Positions 51,323 to 59,258 of a DNA stretch of 59,258 bases are shown here, one piece after another. Each line of letters begins with the position of its first letter. Position 1 is the stretch's first letter. The translations under genes were made by a program, and so were the position numbers. The notes beneath the pieces are model-generated. The model did no database searches. It saw only the letters and a list, made by a program, of their open reading frames with translations, and was not told the origin of the DNA. Origin of the DNA: CAZTDD01 sp964612675 (lineage in GTDB: Bacteria; Hinthialibacterota; Hinthialibacteria; Hinthialibacterales; JAKPRU01); assembly GCA_964612675.1 (NCBI GenBank), contig CAZTDD010000026.1:1-59258 (forward strand), in the 5' to 3' direction.

Positions 51323-53287
51323 ATGCCGTACCGATCCCGCTTTCTTTTCTTCTCTCTCGCGTTTCTGCTTGTTTCCGGTTCCTCGTTGAGCTTGTGCACA
51401 TTCGGGGCGGAGGTACCGACATATGACGCGGACACCAAGGGTGTGTACCTTCGTGAATGGCTTCTGTGCGGGCCGTTTCCCAACAGCCTCAGCACCGATG
51501 TAACCGATTACATGCACGGTGAACGATGCATTGGCTTTGAGCGGGATTACCTGGTCGGCATTGGCGGAGAACAGCACGCCGATCCCCGCCCCGGCCAGAC
51601 CGTTGAAATCGAAGATCTCAAACTAAAACATGATTGGTTCACGTTCGAGTCGGAAACCGACGAGGTCCGTTTGAACGATGTATTCTCACCCAACGATCTT
51701 GTCGTCGGGTACGCATTCTGCCATCTCCAATCGAAAAAGAAACAAAGAGTAATGTTGTCCGTCGGCAGCAACGACGGAATCAAGATATGGCTCAACGGCG
51801 AGCTGGTTCATCGTTTCCATGTGCCGCACGGACGCTGGCTGCAGAAAGATGATGACTACGTCCCGGTGGAACTGCAACAAGGCGTGAACCGTTTGCTCTT
51901 AAAGATCGACGAGGGCAGTGGAGATTTCGGTTTCGTGGTTCGTCTTCTGGATTACAAAGAGACAGTCACGAACCTTCGTACACACATGGACGAACACAAA
52001 CACCTATCGGTGATTACACGGGAAGACGAAGTCGTCGTCACATTCGGCACGCCGCACCGAATTGAAGCGCTGTCACCCGGAAACCACGTAAAGATCGATA
52101 TTGTCGATGAGACCGGTGAGATTGTCGATACACAATCGGGAACGCCCGGTTTCGAGCAAGTCTTCCCCTTGGACAAGGTCCCGGAAGGACGTTTCACAGT
52201 AAGGGCGGAATTCGCGCTATCGGACGGCGAGAAAATCGTCTCGGAAAAAGAGCATTTCAAAGGCTTACTTCCCAGACACCCACTGCCCAAGCGACTCGGT
52301 GCGGACCTCGCAATGCGGAATGCTGAAGGGAAGCCATTTTTCCCGATTGGAACGTACGGTGCCCCTGTCGATCAGTATGAGCGAATTCGCCAGGCCGGAT
52401 ACACATTTGTCGTGGGCGGCACGGGGTCGCTCGATGCCGCTGAAGCCGCAGGCTTGAAAATGGGCGTTTCAATCCATGGACACGGAGCCGATTGGCTGGA
52501 TGAAATTCGCGAGACGGTTCGGGCTCACCGCGATCATCCCGCCCTCTTATTTTGGATGCTGTTCGACGAACCCGGTTACAACAAAGCCGATTTGATGCTG
52601 ATCCACGACGCGTACAATTTGATTTATGACGAGGATCCCGTCCATCCGGTGTACCTCGTGATTACGAATCCGAAAGTCTACGAGACATTTGGACGATGCT
52701 GCGATGTTCTGGCAGTCGATACCTATCCGATTTCACGCAGCGACATATCGAAAGTCCCCGAAAACATCGCTAGGGCCTACCGTGTTTCGGACGGCGACCA
52801 ACCGGTTTGGCATTGCGGACAGCTGTTCAGCTGGCCGGCGGACCGCTACCCGACTCCTAAGGAACACCGCCTGATGACCTATTCCGCGATTCAGGCGGGA
52901 ACAAAAGCTATGCTTTGGTATACCTATTCATGGCGGGGCGATGCGTTGCCGGAAACCGTACCAGTCCTTTGGGAAGAACATCTACAAATAATGGCCGAAC
53001 TCAAAGAACTGGAACCGGTAATCGTTTATCCGGGACTCGGCGAGAATCTCGGAACCGGCCATCACTCGCTGCGAGCTACCGCAAAACGCGGCCCGGATAA
53101 TTCGCTTACGGTTTTTGCAGTGAATGTCTCGGAAGAAAAAACAGTCACATCGCGGATACAATTACCGACAACCTTTACGGGCGATATCGAAGTCCTTTTT
53201 CAAAACCGCAGTCAACACATTGAAAACGGATTATTATGCGATCGGTTTGCACCATTGGATGTGCACATCTATCGATTGAATCCTTGA
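51323..53287 (+). CDS. Secreted multi-domain glycosidase-like protein (654 aa)
   Basis: Exported protein, signal peptide about 1-29. Residues about 35-215 form a beta-rich domain with WLLCGPFPNS and SVGSNDGIKIWLNGELV...VPVELQQGVNRLLLKIDEG, a PA14/carbohydrate-binding-like pattern common in Planctomycetes-like proteins. Residues about 215-310 are a beta-sandwich, followed by a TIM-barrel (about 315-570) with FFPIGTYGA, ALLFWMLFDEPGY (E416 a possible acid/base), VLAVDTYPIS and AGTKAMLWYTYSW. The C-terminus is a small beta domain. This recalls clan GH-A glycoside hydrolases, but I cannot assign a GH family. Confidence 0.72.
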   Translation: MPYRSRFLFFSLAFLLVSGSSLSLCTFGAEVPTYDADTKGVYLREWLLCGPFPNSLSTDVTDYMHGERCIGFERDYLVGIGGEQHADPRPGQTVEIEDLKLKHDWFTFESETDEVRLNDVFSPNDLVVGYAFCHLQSKKKQRVMLSVGSNDGIKIWLNGELVHRFHVPHGRWLQKDDDYVPVELQQGVNRLLLKIDEGSGDFGFVVRLLDYKETVTNLRTHMDEHKHLSVITREDEVVVTFGTPHRIEALSPGNHVKIDIVDETGEIVDTQSGTPGFEQVFPLDKVPEGRFTVRAEFALSDGEKIVSEKEHFKGLLPRHPLPKRLGADLAMRNAEGKPFFPIGTYGAPVDQYERIRQAGYTFVVGGTGSLDAAEAAGLKMGVSIHGHGADWLDEIRETVRAHRDHPALLFWMLFDEPGYNKADLMLIHDAYNLIYDEDPVHPVYLVITNPKVYETFGRCCDVLAVDTYPISRSDISKVPENIARAYRVSDGDQPVWHCGQLFSWPADRYPTPKEHRLMTYSAIQAGTKAMLWYTYSWRGDALPETVPVLWEEHLQIMAELKELEPVIVYPGLGENLGTGHHSLRATAKRGPDNSLTVFAVNVSEEKTVTSRIQLPTTFTGDIEVLFQNRSQHIENGLLCDRFAPLDVHIYRLNP

Positions 53288-53394
53288 GAAGGCTGAATCG
53301 AAAGTTCTTGTAAGCATAAAGCCGAGGAAATCGGCGATTTAAAAAGAAAATGTGAGTGTTTGCATCCGGTTACTTTGCCGTCATCGGGAGCCAC

Positions 53395-53532
53395 GGACCG
53401 TCGGAGCCGGTGATTTGAGGAAGAAACCGCGGTCCCCGTTGCCGTCATGGCGAGCGAAGCGTGGCCATCTCGTTTTGTCCGATTCAACAGCGAGATTCCC
53501 ACGTCGCTTCGCTCCTCGGAATGACGGATTCG
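53395..53532. repeat. Dispersed repeat, copy 2 (copy 1 at 18265-18401)
   Basis: Same block as copy 1, from GGACCGTCGGAGCCGGTGAT to GGAATGACGGATTCG. Directly after it a second hairpin family occurs: GGGTGGGTTA (about 53540-53549) paired with TAACCCACC (about 53598-53606). The rest of 53288-53637 holds no gene. Confidence 0.8.
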
Positions 53533-53637
53533 AGCGCGTAGGGTGGGTTAGCGACGATCTGTCTGCAGACACTCCCGACGCGCACTTCAGAGGAGCGTAA
53601 CCCACCGAAACCACTTTATCGCTTAAGAAAAAAAACA

Positions 53638-54375
53638 ATGTCCGACACATCAAAAAAAGCCGTAATCATCGGCGCAACATCGGGTATCGGAAGAGCAGTC
53701 ACCGAACACCTTATCGAACAGGGGTTCTATGTAGGAATCACAGGAAGACGAGAGGAACTTCTTAAAGAGTTCTTCGCCCGCCACCCGGAACGTACCTATT
53801 TCAAGAAAATGGATGTGGGTCAACCATCGGAAGCCGTTCAATTGTTGATCGAGTTGATTGACGAGTTGGGCGGCATGGATCTGATTGTCATCAGCGCGGG
53901 TATCGGACTCCTGAATCCCAGCCTGAAATGGGCCGGCGAGAAACAGACAATCGACGTCAATGTATCCGGGTTCACCGCCCTTGCCGACACCGCGATGCTT
54001 CATTTTTTCAAGCAAGGGCACGGTCACCTGGTCGGGATCAGCTCCATCGCCGCATTCAGGGGATACGGTGACGCACCCGCTTATTACGCATCCAAAGCGT
54101 ATATGTCGAACTACCTGGATGGTCTTCGGTTCAAAGCAACGAAATCGAAAGTCCCGATTTACGTAACCGATATCAAACCCGGCCTTGTCGACACACCCAT
54201 GATCAAAGGTCAGGAGGGAATGTTTTGGGTGGCCACTACGGAGACAGCCGCCAAACAGATATTCCGCGCGATACAGAAAAAGAAGAAACGGGCATACGTC
54301 ACAAGACGTTGGCGTATCATCGCGTGGATGATGAAAATGATGCCCGATTTTCTTTACCAACGTTTTTGGCAATAA
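53638..54375 (+). CDS. Short-chain dehydrogenase/reductase (245 aa)
   Basis: NAD(P)-dependent oxidoreductase of the classical SDR family. Cofactor motif GATSGIG (about residues 12-18), the NAG-equivalent SAGIG, the catalytic Ser in GISSIAA and Tyr/Lys in YYASKAYMSNYLDGLR. The C-terminus KKRAYVTRRWRIIAWMMKMMPDFLYQRFW is basic and hydrophobic, as in SDRs that sit on membranes. The substrate cannot be inferred. The ribosome-binding site is weak, but the N-terminus fits the family. Confidence 0.9.
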   Translation: MSDTSKKAVIIGATSGIGRAVTEHLIEQGFYVGITGRREELLKEFFARHPERTYFKKMDVGQPSEAVQLLIELIDELGGMDLIVISAGIGLLNPSLKWAGEKQTIDVNVSGFTALADTAMLHFFKQGHGHLVGISSIAAFRGYGDAPAYYASKAYMSNYLDGLRFKATKSKVPIYVTDIKPGLVDTPMIKGQEGMFWVATTETAAKQIFRAIQKKKKRAYVTRRWRIIAWMMKMMPDFLYQRFWQ

Positions 54376-54405
54376 GAATTCCGGTCTTTTACTACGATGC
54401 GTGTT

Positions 54406-55110
54406 CTATTTGTCAAAAGGAACTTCGGAATAGACGCCAAAATCCTGGAAACACGCCCATCGGTCCGCTCCGGCTTCACCTCCGTGCGTGAACACTCCCA
54501 CCCTGGGTCGAGGGCTCATCGGAAACTCGGCCTTTCCCATCACAGTATGTTTCTCATCATCCCAAATGTGGACAGTGAGTTCTTCGTCGTTAAATTCCAT
54601 CCCCACTGAAGCGGACTTTTGAGGTCTCGGAACCTTTCCCAATACCTTTGCGGCCGCATCAACCTCAACAACGAGCACGATATTGTGTTCCTCCCCCACC
54701 CTTTCCAGAACAAGTTTGACGTAGTTGTCGTCATCGCGATACAGAATCATACCGGCCTGTTCATATTGAACCTTGTGATCGGCCGCGACATGCACCGAAA
54801 CGAATTTCGCCTCTTCTGGCAACGGCCGGACGAGTATATTCCTGACACCTCGTCCCCCACCCATCAAACTGCCCGAAGCGATCTTGATTTCCAGGCCCTT
54901 CTCGCTTGAACGATGCGCAGCGGGATCTTCCCGGATCCACTTCCACGGTTCCTTTGGAGGCTCCTGAAACGAATCAAAGAATAGCGCGTCTTCGGGCGAT
55001 ATCACGGTCTCGCTTTTCTCCTTTCCATCCGCCACGGATATCCCTGCACCCAACAATGTGGCCGCAAGAAGACAGATCATGACACGTACCGTCCTGTTCT
55101 TTTTCAGCAT
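54406..55110 (-). CDS. DUF1349-like secreted lectin-fold protein (234 aa)
   Basis: Exported protein with a signal peptide (MLKKNRTVRVMICLLAATLLGAGISVADG). The remainder resembles DUF1349/concanavalin-like beta-sandwiches: FFDSFQEPPKEPWKWIREDPAAHR, LEIKIASGSLMGGG, a run VSVHVAADHKVQYEQAGMILYRDDDNYVKLVLERVG and RPRVGVFTHGGE. Such domains often bind or sense carbohydrate. It is convergent with the SDR gene, 30 bases away. The spacer 55111-55421 upstream holds no gene that I can support. Confidence 0.75.
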   Translation of the reverse strand: MLKKNRTVRVMICLLAATLLGAGISVADGKEKSETVISPEDALFFDSFQEPPKEPWKWIREDPAAHRSSEKGLEIKIASGSLMGGGRGVRNILVRPLPEEAKFVSVHVAADHKVQYEQAGMILYRDDDNYVKLVLERVGEEHNIVLVVEVDAAAKVLGKVPRPQKSASVGMEFNDEELTVHIWDDEKHTVMGKAEFPMSPRPRVGVFTHGGEAGADRWACFQDFGVYSEVPFDK

Positions 55111-55421
55111 GATTCGGCTCCTTCAACACTACAGGATTCGTCTGTCGCTCGTTTGAATTGTAATGGCGGATCGCCGGAGAGCAACCGCTCTGCCCTGAGC
55201 GTGCCATGAGAACGATAGCAGGAGGTCTGCCCGTGGATCAAAGGCTTTTGAGAATCTGCTGAGACTACCGTGGAGAGCGGCGAGCGATCCGATCCGGACC
55301 GGAGAAACTCGCAGTTGACATAAAACGAATTCGTGCAACGATTGCGGACCGAACAAACCGGAAGACTGAATGCTGTTTTTCAGGACGCAGACAATACAAT
55401 CCTATCCGAGGAGTCGTCACC

Positions 55422-55585
55422 ATGAGGCAAATGACCAGACGAGATTTCATTCGAGAAACCGGATTGGGAGCGGCCGGATTGAGTGTGACTCGCTGGACCC
55501 GGAGAAAGTGAACGAACTTGAACGGATGTGGCTGGATTGGGCACATCGGGCCAATGTTTTGCCCTGGCCGTGGGATAAAGAATAG
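55422..55585 (+). pseudogene. Sulfatase gene relic: Tat start joined out of frame to sulfatase C-terminus
   Basis: From ATG 55422 (after a GAGGAG site) the frame reads MRQMTRRDFIRETGLGAAGL, a Tat signal peptide, and then stops at 55509-55511. In another frame, from about 55485 to the TAG at 55583-55585, the sequence reads CDSLDPEKVNELERMWLDWA...VLPWPWDKE, the typical last residues of a type I (formylglycine) sulfatase. I infer an internal deletion that removed nearly the whole gene and shifted the frame. The SUMF1 gene at 46098 could once have served such a sulfatase. Confidence 0.75.
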
Positions 55586-55851
55586 GGGAAACGTGACATA
55601 CATATGCCGGCATCGCGGCTCCGAAAGACGCAATGCCGGCCGACTTGGCGTGTTAGCCGTGAGATCGAATGTCGCGTGCAAGTATCTCACGCGAGAACCG
55701 GGTTTGCGGTATCGGAAGGACGATACATGGCCAATCCCAGCTGATCGCCGGTGTGGTGTGAAATGAGGATTAAATCGTTAGCGGCATCGTAGTCGACACA
55801 CTTGTTACGTCGGAATCCAGCAAACGTACGTCTATGGAATAACAAGCAGAA
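55586..55851. other. Spacer with an inverted repeat, no gene
   Basis: GCCGGCAT (55606-55613) and ATGCCGGC (55633-55640) form an 8-bp stem; otherwise nothing recognisable up to the end of the Gfo/Idh/MocA gene. Confidence 0.35.
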
Positions 55852-57072
55852 TTACAGGGAATATTGCGGTATCTTCATCGTTTCACCGTCCTTCATCGAG
55901 GACAGGTGCGCATAATAGCCGGGAACCGTCATGTTCAGTGCGTCGATGACATCCACCCTCGGTTTCCGACCGCGCAGAATGGCGTCGATGAAGTCGTCAC
56001 CGAGGTATCCATGAGAACCGCCGTGTCCCCCGGGGCGGACTCCCGGCGGTAAGGGGTACTTCTTCATCTTCAGGCCACCTTTGATGGCCTCGTCGTAACG
56101 TTTTCTGCCGGTTTTGTCACCGGTAAACGTTTTGTTGAATCCGGCATATTCGCCTCTGATCCGTCCCGCTTCGAGATACTCCCCCTGCGAGTGGCATATG
56201 ATCATCCGAGAAAGCCCTCCTTCCGCGGTACGGAACAGGCCGACCTCCGAATCAAATATGTTTCCGATCGCGTTGGGAACCTGCAACTCCTTGTCAAAAT
56301 GAGGAGTGCCCAGACAGGAGACCTCAAGCAAGGGTTTGTGCGTAATACCAACATAGTAGGCCGTCGCGTGAGTCGGATACCACATCGGGCATCCCTTCTT
56401 TCGCCAGTCCTTGTAGGAACCCAGCGCAGGCGCCCCAATCGAATGCGGATGACAATATTCCCCCTCGGAATAGACGAGACGGCCAAACACTCCGGCGGCA
56501 TAGAGTTTTTCCATCGCAAAGAGATCGTCATGAAAACACGATGTTTCGAACATCGCGTACACCAGTCCTTTGTTCTTCTTGCAGCAGTCGAGGAGCCTGT
56601 CGGCATCTTCGATATCGCCACGGAACGCAGGAACCGCGGTCGCGACGTGCTTGCCGTGTTCCATGCACAGGATCGCGTGTTTGGCGTGGGATGGCGCGTC
56701 CGTGGCGCAATAGATGGCCTCGATGGAATCGTCTTTGACCATCTCCTCCAGCGATGGGTACGTCTTCTCGCATTTCGCCTTTCGAGCCATGTCGGCACAA
56801 CGGTCCGGGAACAGATCGCTGACCGCAACCAGTTCGACGTTGGGATGATGCTGGAGATCGAATTGCAGACCGAATTGGCAAACGCCGTGGCCGACAATTC
56901 CGAGCCGGACTTTGCGGTCGGTAAACGGCTCCCAGACTTGGTCTTTGTCAACGTCGGTTCCCGTCTGGTCAAAACCGGGAATATCTTCGGTAGCCCGAGC
57001 GGAACAAAGCATGGAACTTCCCGATGCAGCGGCGGAAACGGATAAAAACGTTCTACGTGAGAGTTTCGACAT
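55852..57072 (-). CDS. Gfo/Idh/MocA family protein with Tat signal, altered EKP motif (406 aa)
   Basis: Tat-exported oxidoreductase-like protein: N-terminus KLSRRTFLSVSAAASGSSMLC with the RRTF core. The Rossmann start VRLGIVGHGVCQFG, VAVSDLFPDR and YCATDAPSHAKHAI are in place. Where the family has EKP the sequence reads ATAVPAF, so the usual catalytic Lys is missing at that position. The C-terminal domain holds GRLVYSEGEYCHPHS and FIDAILRGRKPRVDVIDALN. It may be an isomerase or glycosidase-like member, or non-catalytic. Its upstream region contains the start of no other gene. Confidence 0.88.
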   Translation of the reverse strand: MSKLSRRTFLSVSAAASGSSMLCSARATEDIPGFDQTGTDVDKDQVWEPFTDRKVRLGIVGHGVCQFGLQFDLQHHPNVELVAVSDLFPDRCADMARKAKCEKTYPSLEEMVKDDSIEAIYCATDAPSHAKHAILCMEHGKHVATAVPAFRGDIEDADRLLDCCKKNKGLVYAMFETSCFHDDLFAMEKLYAAGVFGRLVYSEGEYCHPHSIGAPALGSYKDWRKKGCPMWYPTHATAYYVGITHKPLLEVSCLGTPHFDKELQVPNAIGNIFDSEVGLFRTAEGGLSRMIICHSQGEYLEAGRIRGEYAGFNKTFTGDKTGRKRYDEAIKGGLKMKKYPLPPGVRPGGHGGSHGYLGDDFIDAILRGRKPRVDVIDALNMTVPGYYAHLSSMKDGETMKIPQYSL

Positions 57073-57305
57073 GGCGGTACACTCCTTCGTGGCGATGAGA
57101 ACTCGCTCTTTCTCAGAGTTCGCAACTGAGCGCCGTTCTCGTACTCATAGGAGAATTCTCTATCAGTTGCACAGTAGTAGTCAACGGCACGGTTTGCAGA
57201 CTTTCCGAACCGGCTGTCTTTTGCGTGCGTTTCCACCAAATGAAGTATTGTCCGTCGGAATTTCTTCAACGGTTCATGGAGATGTTGGAGGTGGAGGTGG
57301 TGAGA

Positions 57306-59258
57306 TTACATTCCACCGATCCTCCCATTCAGCTTTAAATCATTCACCAACACGGATGATTCTACTCCAGGCCCACCATTCTGAACGACGCAGAGAACAG
57401 GAAACGCTGGATTCTCGGCGGTGAATCCGCCACCGATGGTCACCTCCTGGAATTCAGCACCCGCTAATCCTGCGTTGTTTACGAAGACACCGACGTTGCC
57501 GTTTCCGTTTGTCATTACCAACGCCGTTACGCCACCCTCTCCATCGAACAATCGCGCATCGACCGATGCCTGAAGCATATGTGGAAAACCGCCCTGGAGC
57601 TGACTCGCGAAGGCGCCGATATTCGCGGCGTCATTCGTTTGCGTGAGTGACAATAGGAAATTGTTCCCGCCTTGTGCATCCGGGAACGGAAGCGCTGTTC
57701 CGCCATTTTCGGCCATTACATTCTTTAATAAACCGGACGTATCTCCGTCAAACGAACCATCGACATCCAGCGTGACATTTTCAAATGGAAATTCCGGCAA
57801 TTCGGAAATAACCAGATTATCGAAATACACTTTTACCGGTCCCGCTGCCGATTCCGGCAAAGCGACTTGAAGTCCAGGCTGAAGCGCGTCCGAAGGCGGA
57901 TCATAAATGAGAACGAATTTGCCCCACTCGCCGACAGGCACATCCGCACCACTTGCGTTCGAATACCCCAGCTGTCCATCAATCGGCGAATTGAGTGCGG
58001 CTAACGCCGCTGAACAACCTTCGCCATCGGCTCGCACATTTACGGACAACAACACTGCACCGTCGCCCGTCGAGATCGGCACGGTCGAAATCGCCAATGT
58101 GCCCTGGCCCGGTTGAGCTTCGATAATCAAGCCACGGCCGTCCGTGCCTGGACCTGCTGGAACGTCACCGACGGAAATTGCCGCTGCGTCAAATCCGGTT
58201 GCGGGACTATACACAAATCCTGCTTCTTCGACTGTTGCTTCCGAGAAATCGATCTGAGCGAGAACATTCTGCGGAGCCGGCGTTGGTGTCGGCTCGTCGC
58301 CACCCTCAAGCGGTCGATAATATTTTCCGCGATTGTCCGCGTATGCTACATTACCGAGCGTGTCGACCGCTTGGACAAAAAACTCGATACCGGCGACTTT
58401 CGTTAATTCGCCTTGCCAGATCAATGGATTCGAAGACAACTGGTCAAGATCAACTGGGTTCCATTCGCCGGTTCCGTCCGTCCATAACGCGACAACTCGA
58501 TACAACGGATCGCCGTCGACATCTTCCGCTTCAACAGTAATCAAAACGCGTTCGCCCTGAACGATTACGGACGGATCGCTGACAGTCGGTGGTGTTTCGC
58601 TGGATTCGCTGCCTGTGTAATACGTGCTGTAGCGAAGTTCTTCGTACAGGCGCTCCTGCTTCGTTTGATCGTTGTATTGACCCGCAACGAAGACGAAACG
58701 TTGAAGCGGAGGCAGGCCGCCCTGCGCCGCAATTGTATTCACCGTAAACGGTATCGCAGGGAAGAAGCCTTGTTTATCGAAAATTCCTTCTTGGGCTTCG
58801 CCCGCTCCCCATTGCGAACCTTCGATGACAGGGTCGAAATTGTCGATTACTTCGTATTTCGCATACTCAAGGACAGCACCTTTCGGGAAGAAGCCTTCAG
58901 TGCCGGTGATATAGCCTGCGCGCGGCTGGACCGGTTCATTGACGTTGGCCTGAGTGATTCCATTAAATGCATAGAAAATCCCGGATTCGGTTTCGTGTTT
59001 TTCGAGGAATTGTTTGTCAATCAATTCGATACGCTGGCTGCGGAGGAGTCCTTCTCCGACGGCGTTCGGTTCTGCCCAGAGGATATTTTCCCTCACCCTA
59101 ACCCTCTCCCAGAGGGAGAGGGGACTGGTTGTCTTTGGCAGCAAGTCTTCTTTTCTTTCTGTGACGGAGAGCGGACTCTCCGTTTCTGCAAGTAGTTTCT
59201 TCTCCCTCTCCCAGAGGGAGAGGGGACTGGTTGTCTTTGGCAGCAAGTCTTCTTTTCT
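57306..59258 (-). CDS. Large extracellular protein, 5' end beyond the window (partial, at least 646 aa)
   Basis: The frame is open to the right edge of the window, so the N-terminus is missing. Visible parts, from the N-terminal side: about 55 residues that are translated copies of the repeat at 59102-59258; a region with GIFYAFNGITQANVNEPVQPRAGYITGTEG; a fibronectin/cadherin-like segment (PTVSDPSVIVQGERVLITVEAEDVDGDPLYRVVALW); a linker EPTPTPAP; and two beta-sandwich-like regions. No catalytic motif was found. The type is a modular secreted protein common in Hydrogenedentes-like and Planctomycetes-like genomes. Confidence 0.65.
   Translation of the reverse strand, partial: RKEDLLPKTTSPLSLWEREKKLLAETESPLSVTERKEDLLPKTTSPLSLWERVRVRENILWAEPNAVGEGLLRSQRIELIDKQFLEKHETESGIFYAFNGITQANVNEPVQPRAGYITGTEGFFPKGAVLEYAKYEVIDNFDPVIEGSQWGAGEAQEGIFDKQGFFPAIPFTVNTIAAQGGLPPLQRFVFVAGQYNDQTKQERLYEELRYSTYYTGSESSETPPTVSDPSVIVQGERVLITVEAEDVDGDPLYRVVALWTDGTGEWNPVDLDQLSSNPLIWQGELTKVAGIEFFVQAVDTLGNVAYADNRGKYYRPLEGGDEPTPTPAPQNVLAQIDFSEATVEEAGFVYSPATGFDAAAISVGDVPAGPGTDGRGLIIEAQPGQGTLAISTVPISTGDGAVLLSVNVRADGEGCSAALAALNSPIDGQLGYSNASGADVPVGEWGKFVLIYDPPSDALQPGLQVALPESAAGPVKVYFDNLVISELPEFPFENVTLDVDGSFDGDTSGLLKNVMAENGGTALPFPDAQGGNNFLLSLTQTNDAANIGAFASQLQGGFPHMLQASVDARLFDGEGGVTALVMTNGNGNVGVFVNNAGLAGAEFQEVTIGGGFTAENPAFPVLCVVQNGGPGVESSVLVNDLKLNGRIGGM
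59102..59258. repeat. 102-bp tandem duplication with hairpin CCCTCTCCCAGAGGGAGAGG
   Basis: The block from CCCTCTCCCAGAGGGAGAGG to CAGCAAGTCTTCTTTTCT starts at 59102 and again at 59204, a period of 102 bases (34 codons). Because this is a multiple of three, the frame of the overlapping coding sequence stays open and translates to repeated SPLSLWERE-like peptides. It is the same repeat family as at about 48763 and 48945. Confidence 0.8.

Noticed and set aside
1..59258. tRNA or rRNA genes
   Set aside because: I read the spacers for cloverleaf and TTCRA-type T-loops and found none I could support. A tRNAscan-SE and Rfam run would settle it.

Overview
The window reads as a chromosome segment of an uncultured, diderm (Gram-negative type) bacterium. 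The clues are an Mla lipid-transport operon (outer membrane), a methylated type II/IV pseudopilin, Tat-dependent Gfo/Idh/MocA oxidoreductases, DUF4838 and glycosidase-like secreted proteins, a formylglycine-generating-enzyme (SUMF1) protein, a sulfatase relic, and many GC-rich dispersed hairpin repeats. This mix is typical of candidate phyla such as Hydrogenedentota or Sumerlaeota and of Planctomycetota-like lineages. I cannot fix the phylum without marker genes. No rRNA, tRNA, CRISPR array, transposase or prophage was recognised.

Layout. 1-4.3 kb: two small hypotheticals (one DUF1844), a HEPN protein overlapping a P-loop ATPase gene, and YebC. 4.4-9.6 kb (minus): branched-chain amino acid operon ilvB-ilvN-ilvC followed by a lone TRAP permease. 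It is preceded by a complete attenuator: promoter, Val-rich leader peptide, and competing antiterminator/terminator arms. 9.7-18 kb: secreted proteins, a decayed RelE-type toxin-antitoxin locus, a UPF0175/PIN toxin-antitoxin pair, a pseudopilin and ATP sulfurylase, separated by repeat-rich spacers. 18.5-31.4 kb: a B12-type radical SAM protein, a HEPN/MNT pair, a DUF4838 protein, a Gfo/Idh/MocA protein, PanB, a TPR lipoprotein, a DegT-family aminotransferase and mlaE-mlaF-mlaD.

31.4-46 kb (minus) is the standout. One long operon, most genes overlapping by 4 bases or separated by a few bases, encodes in transcription order MvhD, MetF-type methylenetetrahydrofolate reductase, two glutamate-synthase FMN-domain proteins (one apparently catalytic, one degenerate), a glutamine-amidotransferase + GXGXG protein, HdrC, HdrB, a 1508-residue HdrA-GltD/NfnB-HdrA fusion, a second MvhD, and a MetV-type MTHFR C-terminal protein. 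A near-consensus promoter and a perfect palindrome lie just upstream. MetFV-HdrABC-MvhD modules are known from acetogens as flavin-based bifurcating MTHFRs. Here all the parts of a glutamate synthase (amidotransferase, GXGXG, FMN domain, GltD-like NAD(P)H domain) sit inside such a module, so I infer one multi-enzyme complex coupling folate C1 redox chemistry to glutamate (or N-substituted glutamate) chemistry.

46-59 kb: a SUMF1 protein, a URO-D-type methyltransferase-like protein with a small downstream ORF, a family 1 encapsulin with its encapsulated ferritin cargo, a DUF456 membrane protein, a secreted glycosidase-like protein, an SDR, a DUF1349-like protein, a sulfatase deletion relic, a second Gfo/Idh/MocA protein, and the 3' part of a large extracellular protein whose 5' end runs off the window and carries in-frame copies of a repeat.
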